DNA from: DASXMT01 sp963755985
Lineage (GTDB): Bacteria; Actinomycetota; Acidimicrobiia; Acidimicrobiales; RAAP-2
Reading direction: 5' to 3'
Length of the DNA: 64,000 bases
Assembly: GCA_963755985.1 (NCBI GenBank)
Contig: CAVWLO010000001.1
Coordinates: forward strand, 620,001 to 684,000
The number at the start of each line of letters is the position of its first letter. The first letter of the stretch is position 1. The notes beneath the pieces were generated by a model. The model was not told where the DNA came from, did no database searches, and saw nothing but the letters and a program-made list of their open reading frames with translations. Of the stretch, positions 7,638 through 16,236 are shown piece by piece. A program made the position numbers and the translations under genes.

Positions 7638-8048
7638 ATGACGCCGGAGGAGATCGCCGACCTCGCACACCTGCGCCGAGCGCGGGACCTCATCGACCGC
7701 GACTACGCCGAGCCCCTCGATGTCCCGGCCATGGCCAGTGCCGCGCTCATGTCGCCCGCCCACTTCTCACGGAAGTTCCGGGCCGCCTATGGCGAAACTC
7801 CGTACTCGTACCTCATGACCAGGCGCATCGAGCGGGCCAAGGCCCTACTGCGCCAGGGGAACTCGGTCACCGACACCTGCGTCGCCGTCGGATGTACGTC
7901 CCTCGGCTCGTTCAGCTCGCGCTTCACCGAGATCGTCGGCATGACGCCGTCGCAGTACGGCGCCCGCGACCATCGCGCCCTCGAGGTCGTTCCGTCGTGC
8001 GTGAGCATGTTCGCAACGCGACCGCGGCGTACCACAGTCGCGGTCTAA
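7638..8048 (+). CDS. AraC family transcriptional regulator, DNA-binding domain only
   Basis: The 136-residue protein consists of the two helix-turn-helix motifs of the AraC/XylS domain (residues about 8-105: PLDVPAMASAALMSPAHFSRKFRAAYGETP and SVTDTCVAVGCTSLGSFSSRFTEIVGMTPSQY) and a short unconserved tail, with no ligand-binding domain. It resembles the small AraC proteins commonly paired with a VOC-domain protein, which is the next gene. I chose the ATG at 7638; the longer frame upstream overlaps the SDR gene. Confidence 0.88.
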   Translation: MTPEEIADLAHLRRARDLIDRDYAEPLDVPAMASAALMSPAHFSRKFRAAYGETPYSYLMTRRIERAKALLRQGNSVTDTCVAVGCTSLGSFSSRFTEIVGMTPSQYGARDHRALEVVPSCVSMFATRPRRTTVAV

Positions 8049-8177
8049 GCACGGCCGACCCGGCCCACCTGGTCAGCTCCGGGCCGGGGCGGGCCGGGGC
8101 GCCGGACGTTCGCCCCGCCCTGGCACTAAGCAGGATCGGAGAAGCACTCGGCGGGACGGTGCTCCTACTGTGGCGGT

Positions 8178-8576
8178 ATGACCGTTTCCATCTCCGCAAT
8201 GTTCATCCCCGTCCACGACCCCGACGACGCCCTCGGCTTCTATCGCGACGCGCTCGGCCTCGAGGTCCGCGCCGACATCGCGTCCGACGGTTTCCGCTGG
8301 GTCACCGTTGGCGCCCCGGGGCAGAACGTCGACATCGTGTTGTTCCAGCCGCACGGCGGTCGTTCGCAGGCCGAGGGCGACGCCCTCCTGTCACTCGTGA
8401 CCCAAGGGTCGCTGCAGGCTGCGATCTTTCGCTCCGACGACCTCGACACGACCTTCGAGAAGGTCAGGGCGTCGGGCGCCGAGGTGCTCCAGGAGCCGGC
8501 CTCCCAACCCTGGGGAGTGCGCGACTGTGCGTTCCGGGACCCCTCGGGCAACCTCGTCCGCATCGCACAGGCCTGA
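8178..8576 (+). CDS. VOC family protein (glyoxalase/bleomycin resistance superfamily)
   Basis: The 132-residue protein has two beta-alpha-beta-beta-beta modules: FIPVHDPDDALGFYRDALGLEVRADI at the start and AIFRSDDLDTTFEKVRASGAEVLQEPASQPWGVRDCAFRDPSGNLVRI at the end. The terminal glutamate of metal-dependent glyoxalases is not evident (the sequence ends NLVRIAQA), so it may be a binding rather than a catalytic protein. The upstream small AraC regulator, about 130 nt away on the same strand, is the usual partner of this subfamily. Confidence 0.9.
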   Translation: MTVSISAMFIPVHDPDDALGFYRDALGLEVRADIASDGFRWVTVGAPGQNVDIVLFQPHGGRSQAEGDALLSLVTQGSLQAAIFRSDDLDTTFEKVRASGAEVLQEPASQPWGVRDCAFRDPSGNLVRIAQA

Positions 8577-8725
8577 CCGTCCCCGATGCTGTGGCTAGGC
8601 CGAGGTCGAGGCGAGTGACCGTGAGCTGGCCGAACAAGGGCCGCGTTGTGACACTGGGACGAGATATCCCCGTCCGTTCAACTCGCTCCGGTCGGCGGCC
8701 GAATACATGAAAGGAAGTGAGATGC

Positions 8726-8962
8726 ATGAAGACAATGACCTGCAGACAGCTGGGGGGACCATGCGATGTCCCGCTCCACGGACAGACCGCGGATGAGGTC
8801 ATCAAGGCAGAGGACAAACATCTGGAGGAAATGGTCGCCCGGGGTGATGAAACGCACAAGAGTGCCTTGAAGGACATGAAGGGTAGGTGGAAGAAGCCGA
8901 TATCGGGATTGGGGTGGTATCGGAGAGCAAAGCGAGACTTTGCTGCTCTTCCCGAGGACTGA
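8726..8962 (+). CDS. DUF1059-like small protein
   Basis: The 78-residue protein begins MKTMTCRQLGGPCDVPLHGQ and continues TADEVIKAEDKHLEEM. This KTMTCRQLGGPCD pattern with two cysteines is characteristic of DUF1059. A second half with KDMKGRWKKPISGLGWYRRAKRDF is conserved in actinobacterial homologues. The ATG at 8726 is preferred because AAGGAAG lies 8 nt upstream; a GTG three codons earlier falls inside that site. Function unknown; proteins of this type often neighbour stress genes. Confidence 0.75.
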   Translation: MKTMTCRQLGGPCDVPLHGQTADEVIKAEDKHLEEMVARGDETHKSALKDMKGRWKKPISGLGWYRRAKRDFAALPED

Positions 8963-9044
8963 TCGGAGGTCGACGCCCCAGACGTCGCCGAGCGTCGGAT
9001 GGATCAGATGCCCTTGGCTGGGTATGGCAGTGACGCGGCGTCGT

Positions 9045-9304
9045 TCAGGCGGCAGAGCGCTCGGCGACCGGCCGGCGACCCTCCCTTGCGCTCCCCATCT
9101 GCACGAGCCACGGCCAGATTGAAGTCGGCGCCGCCTCGATGGCGACGGCGCAGGTCGAGAGGAAGTCCGGGCTGCCCAAGAGGTCGTCCCCCGGCATGGC
9201 CCGGCCAACGTCCTCGGACGTCGCCCCCCACGTCAGGCACGTCCTGCGACCGACGCCAGATAGGTCGCGGCACCGACGGCGACGCCACCTCCGAGCCCCA
9301 CCAT
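9045..9304 (-). pseudogene. Truncated, frameshifted copy of SRPBCC membrane protein
   Basis: The stretch CLTWGATSEDVGRAMPGDDL and AIEAAPTSIWPWLVQMGSAREG matches the middle of the adjacent intact gene at 9359-10315 (HLTWGATPDEIAAPLPGDAI; TIGAPPSSVWPWLTQVGVGRAG). A hydrophobic start (MVGLGGGVAVGAATYLASVAG) lies in another frame just before it, so a frameshift near 9240 separates the two. The C-terminal SRPBCC half is missing. It is best read as the decayed remnant of a paralogue downstream of the intact gene. Confidence 0.6.
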
Positions 9305-9358
9305 CACGTGTCTCGCCAAGGCCCGTCTCCGGCGACACGGCTTTGCGGCGTGCCCGCC

Positions 9359-10315
9359 CTACACCGCATGGTGCTCGCGTTCGGATGCCGGCGCGAGCGA
9401 CTCCGCTCGCTGGCGTATGCCGATGAGCATCTTGCGCATCATCGGGAAGTCGCCCAGCTCCATGAGGGCAACGCCGAAGAGCGCTCGCAGGGGATGTCGC
9501 CAGTCCGCCCCGGTCCGGAGTCGCACGACGAGTCGTGTGCCTTCGCCTACGGGCACGAGCTCCCAGGCCCAGACCGCGTCACTCTTCGCCCACACGAGCG
9601 ACCTCTCGGGGACGACCGACGCCACGAGGAACGACGTGAGCGGCGAGGGGTGGCTATCCATGGGCGCGGCAACGTCGCCGATCTGAACCTGTTGGAACTG
9701 CTCCAACACCTGGTCTGCGCTCCGATGCCCCCTGTTGTCGAGGCGGTCGTAGCTGTAGAAGCCGGCTCGACCCACGCCGACCTGGGTCAGCCACGGCCAC
9801 ACCGATGACGGCGGTGCGCCAATCGTGAGCGCCCGAGTCGAACAGAATCGGATCGGCACCGCGATCGCATCTCCAGGCAACGGGGCGGCGATCTCGTCTG
9901 GCGTGGCGCCCCACGTGAGGTGCCAGCCGCGATAACCGGCAAAGGCGATCGCCACGCCGACGATAAACAAGGTCGGGTGCAACCAGGAGATCGAGCGGAT
10001 GCAAGCCAACTCGACCAGGATCCAGCCCATCAGGGCCACGCCGGCACCGACGGCCATCAGGTTGGCTCGCCGCCTGCCGCTCCAGCTGCACACCGCCCCG
10101 GCCGCCATCGGCAGCGCGACTACCACGGCCAGGGCGACACCCCCGAACGCCGGGCTCTCGAAAGGGAGCCGAGCGTTGATCGTCGTTCCGAGATCGATCG
10201 AGCCGATCGCCAGCCCGACCGCACCAGCCATGGCCGACGCCGCGGTCAGACCCTCGGCGAGGGCCAAGCCGCGGCGTCGCTGCGGGTTGATCGGCTGGGC
10301 AGTCGCGGTCGCCAT
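9359..10315 (-). CDS. Membrane-anchored SRPBCC domain protein
   Basis: The 318-residue protein has four predicted membrane segments in its first half (about residues 20-45, 55-80, 85-105 and 110-130) followed by a cytoplasmic SRPBCC/polyketide-cyclase-like domain from about 140 (HLTWGATPDEI...LPGDAI, then SSVWPWLTQVGVGRAGFYSYDRLDN, then VWAWELVPVGEGTRLVVRLRTG). The function is unknown; homologues are common in actinobacteria as lone genes. The start MATATAQP (10315) is preferred over a GTG five codons upstream. Confidence 0.8.
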   Translation of the reverse strand: MATATAQPINPQRRRGLALAEGLTAASAMAGAVGLAIGSIDLGTTINARLPFESPAFGGVALAVVVALPMAAGAVCSWSGRRRANLMAVGAGVALMGWILVELACIRSISWLHPTLFIVGVAIAFAGYRGWHLTWGATPDEIAAPLPGDAIAVPIRFCSTRALTIGAPPSSVWPWLTQVGVGRAGFYSYDRLDNRGHRSADQVLEQFQQVQIGDVAAPMDSHPSPLTSFLVASVVPERSLVWAKSDAVWAWELVPVGEGTRLVVRLRTGADWRHPLRALFGVALMELGDFPMMRKMLIGIRQRAESLAPASEREHHAV

Positions 10316-10382
10316 GGACCAAGCATCCACCGTTCCAACTCTGGAGGGCAGAGCCGAAAGTCCCGAGACGCGTGCGGTGCAC

Positions 10383-11192
10383 TCACTTCGCCTGCCGGTC
10401 GATCCGAGTCGAAGCGAGCGGCTCGCCCGTTTCGAGCAGCGTCTTCAGGCTGGACAGGAACACGGGCCAGCCGTTCCTCACCATGGTGGCCGCCGTGCTT
10501 CCCGGCTCGAAGTCATCATGAACGACGGTCAGTTTGACCATCTCCCCGACCGGCTCGATGTCGAATGTGACTCGTGATCGCCGCTCACCGGCGAGCTTGG
10601 CAAATACCTCTTCTCCGAGTTGAAGCCGCTCGTTCAGCTCCGGGGTGAAGGTATGCCAGCTATAGGCCAGTTTCCGATATGGATCCGATTCGAGAACGAT
10701 CTGCTCCGGGTCGGCGATGACGATGCCATTGTTGTCCCAGATCATGGGTGATCCCACCGTCCAGTCCGTTTCGAAGGTGGTCTGCCACCAGCGACGGGTG
10801 AACGACGGTTCGGTCAGCCCCTGCCACAGCCGTTCAGGTGTGGTCCTGATGTACGTCGTGTAGACGAATTGCGGCTTCTCCATCGGCGTTTCCTCCAATG
10901 CTCGTTTGAGGTCCGACAGGGATCGGACCCGTGCTCGGTCGTAGCGGTTGATCCAACGTTCGGCGATCTCATTGATCGGTGCAGCGTTGAGATAGTGGAG
11001 CTTGTCGCGACCCTGCCGGATGGTCGTGATGAGGTTGGCTGCCTCGAGAATGGCCAAGTGCTTGCTCACCGATTGACGGGCCATGTCCAAGTCTTCGGAG
11101 AGCTCCCGAAGGCTCTGCCCGTTGCGCGCATTCAGGCAGTCCAGTAGGTGACGGCGACTCGGGTCGGCGAGCGCCTTGAAAACATCGACCAT
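10383..11192 (-). CDS. ArsR-SRPBCC fusion regulator
   Basis: The 269-residue protein joins an N-terminal ArsR-type winged helix (residues 1-95: VDVFKALADPSRRHLLDCL, then LRELSEDLDMARQSVSKHLAILEAANLI) to a C-terminal AHSA1/SRPBCC domain (about 100-260: VYTTYIRTTPERLWQGLTEP through WPVFLSSLKTLLETG). The fusion places ligand binding and DNA binding in one chain. It follows the SRPBCC gene at 11214 by 21 nt in an operon. A GTG at 11204 is an alternative start. Confidence 0.9.
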   Translation of the reverse strand: MVDVFKALADPSRRHLLDCLNARNGQSLRELSEDLDMARQSVSKHLAILEAANLITTIRQGRDKLHYLNAAPINEIAERWINRYDRARVRSLSDLKRALEETPMEKPQFVYTTYIRTTPERLWQGLTEPSFTRRWWQTTFETDWTVGSPMIWDNNGIVIADPEQIVLESDPYRKLAYSWHTFTPELNERLQLGEEVFAKLAGERRSRVTFDIEPVGEMVKLTVVHDDFEPGSTAATMVRNGWPVFLSSLKTLLETGEPLASTRIDRQAK

Positions 11193-11213
11193 GGCCCGGC
11201 CCACACCCAGCCG

Positions 11214-11651
11214 TTAGAACTTGAGGTCGTCGGGGAATGGGGTGCCCTTGCCCGTCTCGACGTAGCTCTTGAGGCTCAGGAGGAAATAGGCCCACCTGGC
11301 GCTGCAATGGGCCATGAAATCGACTGGCTCTCGCCAGTCGGCGTGGGTGAACAGGACCACGGTCTGGTCGTCCGCCTGTGTGAGGTCGAAGGTGAGCGTC
11401 GTCCCGACCCACTCGGCAGCGCCCTCCACACAGCGCCAGCTCACGTGTCCGTCGGGACTGAGCCGAGTGACTTCCATGACGGCGGCTGGTTCCGGCTGAC
11501 CGAAGAAGAACTGGAGTCTCGACCCCTCGCTCGACTCTCCTCGGACTCCGTCTCGGGTCCACCACTCGGAGATCCCCTTCTCGGTCGCCACCGCCTCGTA
11601 CACACTTCCGATCGGGGCTGAGATGCACACACGATGTCTGATGTCTGGCAT
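11214..11651 (-). CDS. SRPBCC (AHSA1-like) domain protein
   Basis: The 145-residue single AHSA1-type domain runs from IRHRVCISAPIGSVYEAVATEKGISEWWT to WAYFLLSLKSYVETGKGTPF. It is the first gene of an operon with the ArsR-SRPBCC fusion. The ATG at 11651 follows a strong AGAGGAGG ribosome binding site. Its promoter carries two operator palindromes, so expression is probably controlled by the fusion regulator downstream. Confidence 0.9.
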   Translation of the reverse strand: MPDIRHRVCISAPIGSVYEAVATEKGISEWWTRDGVRGESSEGSRLQFFFGQPEPAAVMEVTRLSPDGHVSWRCVEGAAEWVGTTLTFDLTQADDQTVVLFTHADWREPVDFMAHCSARWAYFLLSLKSYVETGKGTPFPDDLKF

Positions 11652-11690
11652 TTGATCCTCCTCTTCTGCTCCCTCGCCGGTGGCCAGGGA

Positions 11691-11742
11691 TAGGCAGCCA
11701 TGTGGCTGCCTAACTATAGGCAGCCAGACAGCTGCCTGTCAA
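11691..11742 (-). promoter_or_regulatory. Promoter with two AGGCAGC...GCTGCCT operators
   Basis: On the minus strand TTGACA (11742-11737), an 18-nt spacer and TATAGT (11718-11713) form a near-consensus promoter. One inverted repeat (arms AGGCAGC and GCTGCCT, 6-nt centre, 11718-11737) fills the spacer. A second (arms TAGGCAGCC and GGCTGCCTA, 4-nt centre, 11691-11712) lies at the expected transcription start. The shared half-site GGCAGC indicates one dimeric repressor bound twice, most likely the ArsR-SRPBCC fusion. Confidence 0.72.
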
Positions 11743-11866
11743 TCCCAGTCGGTTCGTCGGCGGGGGCAGCAGCGCCGGACGGACGGCCTCAGACTCGTCC
11801 GAAGTGGGCTCCCGCTGCTGACCGCACTGCCCTTGACAGCGGCATCGGCATCTGTATCCTTTACTT

Positions 11867-12358
11867 ATGACCATAGATAAAGAGCACAGCTCCGGTGCGG
11901 GCGGAGCGGCGGCGGCGCCGATCGAATTCCGGCTCGACGCCGCCTCGGGCGTGCCGACCTACCTGCAGCTTGTTCACCAGGTCGAGCACGCGCTGCGGCT
12001 CGGCTACCTCAAGCCCGGCGACCAGCTTCCCAGGGTCCGGGACGTGGTCGCCTCGCTGGCCATCAACCCGAACACGGTGCTGAAGGCCTACCGCGAACTG
12101 GAGACGAAGGGCCTCAGCGTCGGGCGGCCCGGCCAGGGCACGTTCATCGAGGCGACGCTCAGTCAGGTGGCCCTGCCCGAGCTGACCGCGCTTCGCCGCT
12201 CCCTGTCGGGCTGGCTGACCGCGGCGGACGGATCCGGGCTGGACGAAAACGGGATGGTGGCGCTGTTCACCAGCGCGCTGCGGGATTTCTATGAGCGCCG
12301 CAGCGGGTCGCGCACACGCGGCAGCGCAACGAGCGGCAATGCGGAGGGCGTCGCATGA
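11867..12358 (+). CDS. GntR family regulator, YtrA type
   Basis: The 163-residue protein has the GntR winged helix (residues about 20-90: IEFRLDAASGVPTYLQLVHQVEHALRLGYLKPGDQLPRVRDVVASLAINPNTVLKAYRELE, abbreviated here to its defining parts) and a short C-terminal helical tail, which is the YtrA subtype that controls ABC transporters. It overlaps the following ATPase gene by 4 nt. A TTGACA (11833-11838) and TATCCT (11855-11860) lie just upstream with a 16-nt spacer and only 6 nt to the ATG, so the transcript is probably leaderless. Confidence 0.9.
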   Translation: MTIDKEHSSGAGGAAAAPIEFRLDAASGVPTYLQLVHQVEHALRLGYLKPGDQLPRVRDVVASLAINPNTVLKAYRELETKGLSVGRPGQGTFIEATLSQVALPELTALRRSLSGWLTAADGSGLDENGMVALFTSALRDFYERRSGSRTRGSATSGNAEGVA

Positions 12359-13266
12359 ACATCGTCGAGGCAAGCAGCCTGGGCAAGCGGTACGGCAGCA
12401 CGCAAGCGCTGCGCGAGTGCTCGCTCGCCATCCCCGCCGGTCACGTGGCCGCACTGGTCGGTCCGAACGGCGCAGGCAAGAGCACGCTGTTGAACCTGGC
12501 CGTCGGCCTTTCGCAGCCGTCGGAGGGCGGCCTCACCGTGCTCGGCGGCCGTTCGCCCGGTTCGCCCGCCGCCCTGGACGGCATCGCATTCGTCGCCCAG
12601 GACACGCCGCTGTACAAGAACTTGTCGGTCGCGGACATGTTGCACCTGACCCGCAATCTGAACCGACACTTCGACCAGGCCTACGCGGAGGGCCGCCTAG
12701 CCGAGTTGGGTATCCCGGTGAAACGTAAGGCAGGCAAGCTATCCGGCGGCCAGCAGGCGCAGCTCGCGTTGACCCTGGCGCTGGCCCGACGGCCACGGCT
12801 GCTCGTGCTCGATGAGCCGGTGGCGATGCTCGACCCGATCGCCCGGCACGACTTCATGGCCACGGTGTTGACGGCGGCGGCCGACGACGGTGTGTCGGTG
12901 CTGCTGTCCTCCCACGTCCTCGCCGAGCTCGAACGGGTGGCCGACTACCTGATCGTGCTGGCTGAGGGCCGGGTGCAGATGGCCGGCGAGGTCGACGACT
13001 TGCTCACCGGTCACCGCATACTCACCGGCCCGGCCGCCGAGGTCGGTACATACGTCGAACGGCCGGTGGTGCATGCCCGGCGGGCCGAGGCGCAGGCGCA
13101 CCTGCTGGTCCGGGCCACCGCCGATGACCCGGTCCCTTCGGGCTGGGAGGCGCATCCGGTCGGCCTGGAAGAGCTCGTCCTGGCCTACCTGCGCGAGCCC
13201 GGCTCCGCCGCGCTGCCTGGCCCGGCCCGCGGCAGGGACGCCGAGCCATCGGAGGTGACGAAGTGA
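12355..13266 (+). CDS. ABC transporter ATP-binding protein
   Basis: The 303-residue nucleotide-binding subunit has Walker A GPNGAGKST (about 37-45), a Q-loop AQDTPLYKN, signature LSGGQQAQLALTLAL (about 134-148), Walker B RLLVLDEP and an H-loop SSHVLAELERVADY. It powers an ABC-2 type exporter together with the overlapping permease gene. The regulator-ATPase-permease order with 4-nt overlaps is the classic YtrAB-like arrangement. The substrate is unknown; homologous systems respond to cell-envelope-active compounds. Confidence 0.93.
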   Translation: MNIVEASSLGKRYGSTQALRECSLAIPAGHVAALVGPNGAGKSTLLNLAVGLSQPSEGGLTVLGGRSPGSPAALDGIAFVAQDTPLYKNLSVADMLHLTRNLNRHFDQAYAEGRLAELGIPVKRKAGKLSGGQQAQLALTLALARRPRLLVLDEPVAMLDPIARHDFMATVLTAAADDGVSVLLSSHVLAELERVADYLIVLAEGRVQMAGEVDDLLTGHRILTGPAAEVGTYVERPVVHARRAEAQAHLLVRATADDPVPSGWEAHPVGLEELVLAYLREPGSAALPGPARGRDAEPSEVTK

Positions 13267-14324
13267 CCGCACTGACCGCGCTGTCCGGGTCCGCCCGTCC
13301 GAAGGAAGACGCGAGCCTGCGGCCCGTACCGTGGCCGCGAATGGTCTGGGTCACCTGGCGGCAGCACCGGATCGCGCTGGGCACCATGGCCGCGCTTCTG
13401 GGCGCGCTGGCTGTGTACGTATGGAGGTCCGGCCTTCAGCTGTATCACGCTCACGCCGCCGCGATCTCCTGCAACCCGGAAAGCTCCGGTGGCTGCGGCG
13501 ACCTGATCACCACCTTCAATTTCACGAACCATGTTCTGGTGGGTGGCTACGCACTGCAGCTCGTGCCCCCGCTGATCGGAGCGTTCATCGGGGCGCCGGT
13601 GCTTGCTCGTGAGATCGAGACCGGCACGTTCCGCTACGCCTGGACCCAGGGCTTCGGGCCGTGGCGCTGGACACTGGCCAAGCTGGTGGTGCTCGGGGTG
13701 GTGGTGACCGCCGCCGCCGGTGCCCTCAGCATGCTGTTGTCCTGGTACTACCAACCGTATTTCGCCCCAGGCAACCAGGCCCTGAATCTTTCTGACGCGT
13801 CACCGTTCTCTTCGGCGTTGTTCAACCTGCGAGGGGTCTCATTCGCCGCCTGGACGCTAGTTGCCTTCGCGATCGGCGCCCTGGCCGGCTTGCTCATCCG
13901 TCGGGTCGTCCCCGCGATCATCGCCACCCTGGCCGCCAATGCCGGGCTCGCTCTTGTGGCTGCGAACGTCCTGCGCCGGCACTACCTGACCCCGCTGGTC
14001 ACCAGCAACCCTAACGTGCCCGGCTCCGCGTGGATCCAGAGCCAGTGGTGGACCAAGGACGGCACGTTCGCGTTCGTCAGCTGGAGGGACGCCCCCCACG
14101 TCCTCCTCCAGCAGTGCGCTTCTCTTCCGGCGGGACCCCTTGGCAAGCCGTCGCAGGCAACCCTTGCCCAGTGCTTCGCCCAACACGGGTACACGCAATG
14201 GACCACCTACCAGCCGGCCAGCCGGTTCTGGCCGTTCCAGTGGATCGAGGGCGGCTGGCTGCTCGCCCTGTCAGTGCTGCTTATCGCCGTGACCGTATGG
14301 CTGGTCCGGCGCCGCGCCGTCTGA
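13263..14324 (+). CDS. ABC-2 type transporter permease
   Basis: The 353-residue integral membrane protein has about six membrane segments (near residues 38-55, 92-115, 140-165, 195-220, 225-245 and 325-348). There is a long extracytoplasmic loop between segments five and six that contains WIQSQWWTKDG and paired cysteines. It is the membrane partner of the ATPase directly upstream (4-nt overlap). The large loop before the last helix is common to actinobacterial exporters regulated by YtrA-type proteins. Confidence 0.88.
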   Translation: MTALTALSGSARPKEDASLRPVPWPRMVWVTWRQHRIALGTMAALLGALAVYVWRSGLQLYHAHAAAISCNPESSGGCGDLITTFNFTNHVLVGGYALQLVPPLIGAFIGAPVLAREIETGTFRYAWTQGFGPWRWTLAKLVVLGVVVTAAAGALSMLLSWYYQPYFAPGNQALNLSDASPFSSALFNLRGVSFAAWTLVAFAIGALAGLLIRRVVPAIIATLAANAGLALVAANVLRRHYLTPLVTSNPNVPGSAWIQSQWWTKDGTFAFVSWRDAPHVLLQQCASLPAGPLGKPSQATLAQCFAQHGYTQWTTYQPASRFWPFQWIEGGWLLALSVLLIAVTVWLVRRRAV

Positions 14325-14468
14325 AGGCTGATGACCGGTATGCCCGCGAGGAGCACCCGTGAGCGTGGCGCACCCGCTGATCGAGCGTTCCCTGTCGAGG
14401 TACCCAGTCCAGGGCACTTGGTCGTGACTCCTTCGGCTGTGTCTGGTCGCGGGCGCGGGAGGTGAACG

Positions 14469-14972
14469 ATGGTTGACTCGCCACTCGAGCCCTCAGCCGG
14501 GAGGACGCTCGAACCATCGGCTGACCGCCCGAGCACGTGGGGCGCCCGATCCCGTTTCGCCGTCCATCTCGGTCTGCTGGCCACGGCCGCGGCCGCACTC
14601 GGCACGCTGCAGCTGCTGCACGTGCGGGTCGCCTACCACTCCGACGTGGGCCTCGTCTTCGTCGGGCTGGTGGTCGTGCACTTGGTCCAGCGGCGCCGGA
14701 CCCTCGCCCGCATGGCCAAGGGGGTCGTGCGGGCCAAGACGTTCGTCGAACGGAGAACCCGTCTCGCCCTGTCGGACCTCCTCCTCTTCTTCATCACCGC
14801 CAACGTGCTTGTGTCAGGCATCGTGGACTGGGGCCGTGGCGCACCGACGCAGCTGCCGCTGCCCAAGCCCTTCTACCGATGGCACCTCGACTCCGGATTC
14901 CTCCTCGTCGTCTGCCTGGCTGTGCACGTCTGGCGGCGGAGGAAGCGCCTCCGGCGGTCGACGATCCGATAG
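14469..14972 (+). CDS. Four-helix membrane protein (DUF4405 / cytochrome b561-like)
   Basis: The 167-residue protein has four hydrophobic segments (about 29-48, 55-75, 98-118 and 135-152). Histidines occur in or at the ends of the helices: LLHVRVAYH, VVVHLVQRRR, RWHLDSG and LAVHVWRRR. This spacing is suggestive of di-haem coordination as in cytochrome b561 and DUF4405 proteins. A GGGAGGTG ribosome binding site precedes the ATG. There is no adjacent redox partner, so the role is open. Confidence 0.6.
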   Translation: MVDSPLEPSAGRTLEPSADRPSTWGARSRFAVHLGLLATAAAALGTLQLLHVRVAYHSDVGLVFVGLVVVHLVQRRRTLARMAKGVVRAKTFVERRTRLALSDLLLFFITANVLVSGIVDWGRGAPTQLPLPKPFYRWHLDSGFLLVVCLAVHVWRRRKRLRRSTIR

Positions 14973-15210
14973 CGCCGGAGCGGGGCGGCGGAAAAGGCCC
15001 GCAGCCATACTGAGAGACGGACAGATGGACTCTGTCCGTCCCGCTGGGCCCGGTGGCACCCTCCAGCGCCATGTTTGTCTTTCTTTCGGGGGGTGAAGTG
15101 TCGATCCCGGCCTGCATCGTTCGTGTAGGGGGTGAGAGGTCGGGTTCCCGGTCTCGACGAATCCCCAGGGAGCGCATCTTGGTGGCGCCGCTGAGACGGA
15201 AAGGACGGAC

Positions 15211-15792
15211 ATGGGCAAGGTGATCGTCATGAACGGAGTGACGCTTGACGGCGTCATGCAAGGACCGGGCCGGCCGGACGAGGACACCCGGGACGGCTTT
15301 GAGCACGGCGGCTGGGGGATCCCATACGGCGACGAGGAGACAGTGGCCAAGATGGGCGAACGGATGGGCGAGGACCGGGCGTTTCTGTTCGGCCGACGAA
15401 CCTACGAGGACCTGCTGACATCCTGGAACGACCGGGGCGGCCCCTTTAAGGAGGCGCTGAACGACGCCCACAAGTACGTCGCCTCGAGCAACCCGGCGGC
15501 CAGGCTCGACTGGCCGAACTCGACCCTGCTGCACGGCGACGTGCCGGCCGCGGTAGCAGACGTCAAGGAGGGCTCAGACACGAAGCTCGTGATCATGGGC
15601 AGCGGCGTGCTGATCGGTTCTCTCATGGCCGCCGATCTGATCGACGAGTATCTGCTGTCGATCACTCCTCTGGTCCTGGGCACCGGACGCCGGCTGTTTG
15701 CGGCCGGCACGCAGGCATCGCTGCGCCTGGTTGACAGCGTCACCACGAGCACGGGCGTGTTGATCGCCACGTTCGAGCGCGACCGGGGATAG
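15211..15792 (+). CDS. Dihydrofolate reductase family protein (RibD C-terminal-like)
   Basis: The 193-residue protein starts KVIVMNGVTLDGVMQGPGRPDEDTRDGF and contains FLFGRRTYEDL and LVIMGSGVLIGSLMAADLIDEY...LGTGRRLF, the pattern of the RibD_C/DHFR-like family. True DHFR activity is not implied. It lies 82 nt upstream of the YCII/DGPF protein and ECF42-type sigma factor; such reductase-like genes are frequent members of ECF42-associated loci, so co-regulation is likely. Confidence 0.88.
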   Translation: MGKVIVMNGVTLDGVMQGPGRPDEDTRDGFEHGGWGIPYGDEETVAKMGERMGEDRAFLFGRRTYEDLLTSWNDRGGPFKEALNDAHKYVASSNPAARLDWPNSTLLHGDVPAAVADVKEGSDTKLVIMGSGVLIGSLMAADLIDEYLLSITPLVLGTGRRLFAAGTQASLRLVDSVTTSTGVLIATFERDRG

Positions 15793-15874
15793 AAGAGAAG
15801 GAGAGCGCTCCGGCCAGAATTGGGCGGCGGGTCCAGCACCGACCGGACGAGCTATGCGCGAGAAGGAGTCCACG

Positions 15875-16228
15875 ATGAATCAGTACCTGCTGAGTATCTA
15901 CCAGCCCGACGGCGACCCGCCACCGGCGGACGCCCTCGCCGAGATCGTCGGCGATGTACGCGCGGTCCGAGAGGAGATGCGTTCAGCGGGCGCGTGGGTG
16001 TTCTCAGCCGGCCTCTACGGGGCAAGCTCGGCGACGGTGGTGCATCCTCGCCGGGATGGGATGCCGATGACCGACGGGCCGTATGTGGAGGGCAAGGAGC
16101 ACATTGGCGGCTTGACGATCATCAATGCGGCCAACCTCGATGAGGCACTCGAGTGGGGTCGCAAGCTGGCGAGGGCGACGACGCTCCCGATCGAGGTCCG
16201 GCCGTTCCAAGGCGACCTGGAAGACTAA
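15875..16228 (+). CDS. YCII-related (DGPF domain) protein
   Basis: The 117-residue dimeric alpha-beta barrel protein carries the DGPF-type motif as MTDGPYVEGKEHIGGLTIINAANLDEALEWG. DGPF proteins are the signature partner and main target of ECF42 sigma factors in actinobacteria; their biochemical role is unknown. The ATG at 15875 follows GAAGGAG at 8 nt. The sigma factor gene begins 9 nt after the stop. Confidence 0.88.
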   Translation: MNQYLLSIYQPDGDPPPADALAEIVGDVRAVREEMRSAGAWVFSAGLYGASSATVVHPRRDGMPMTDGPYVEGKEHIGGLTIINAANLDEALEWGRKLARATTLPIEVRPFQGDLED

Positions 16229-16236
16229 CGGCCGTT

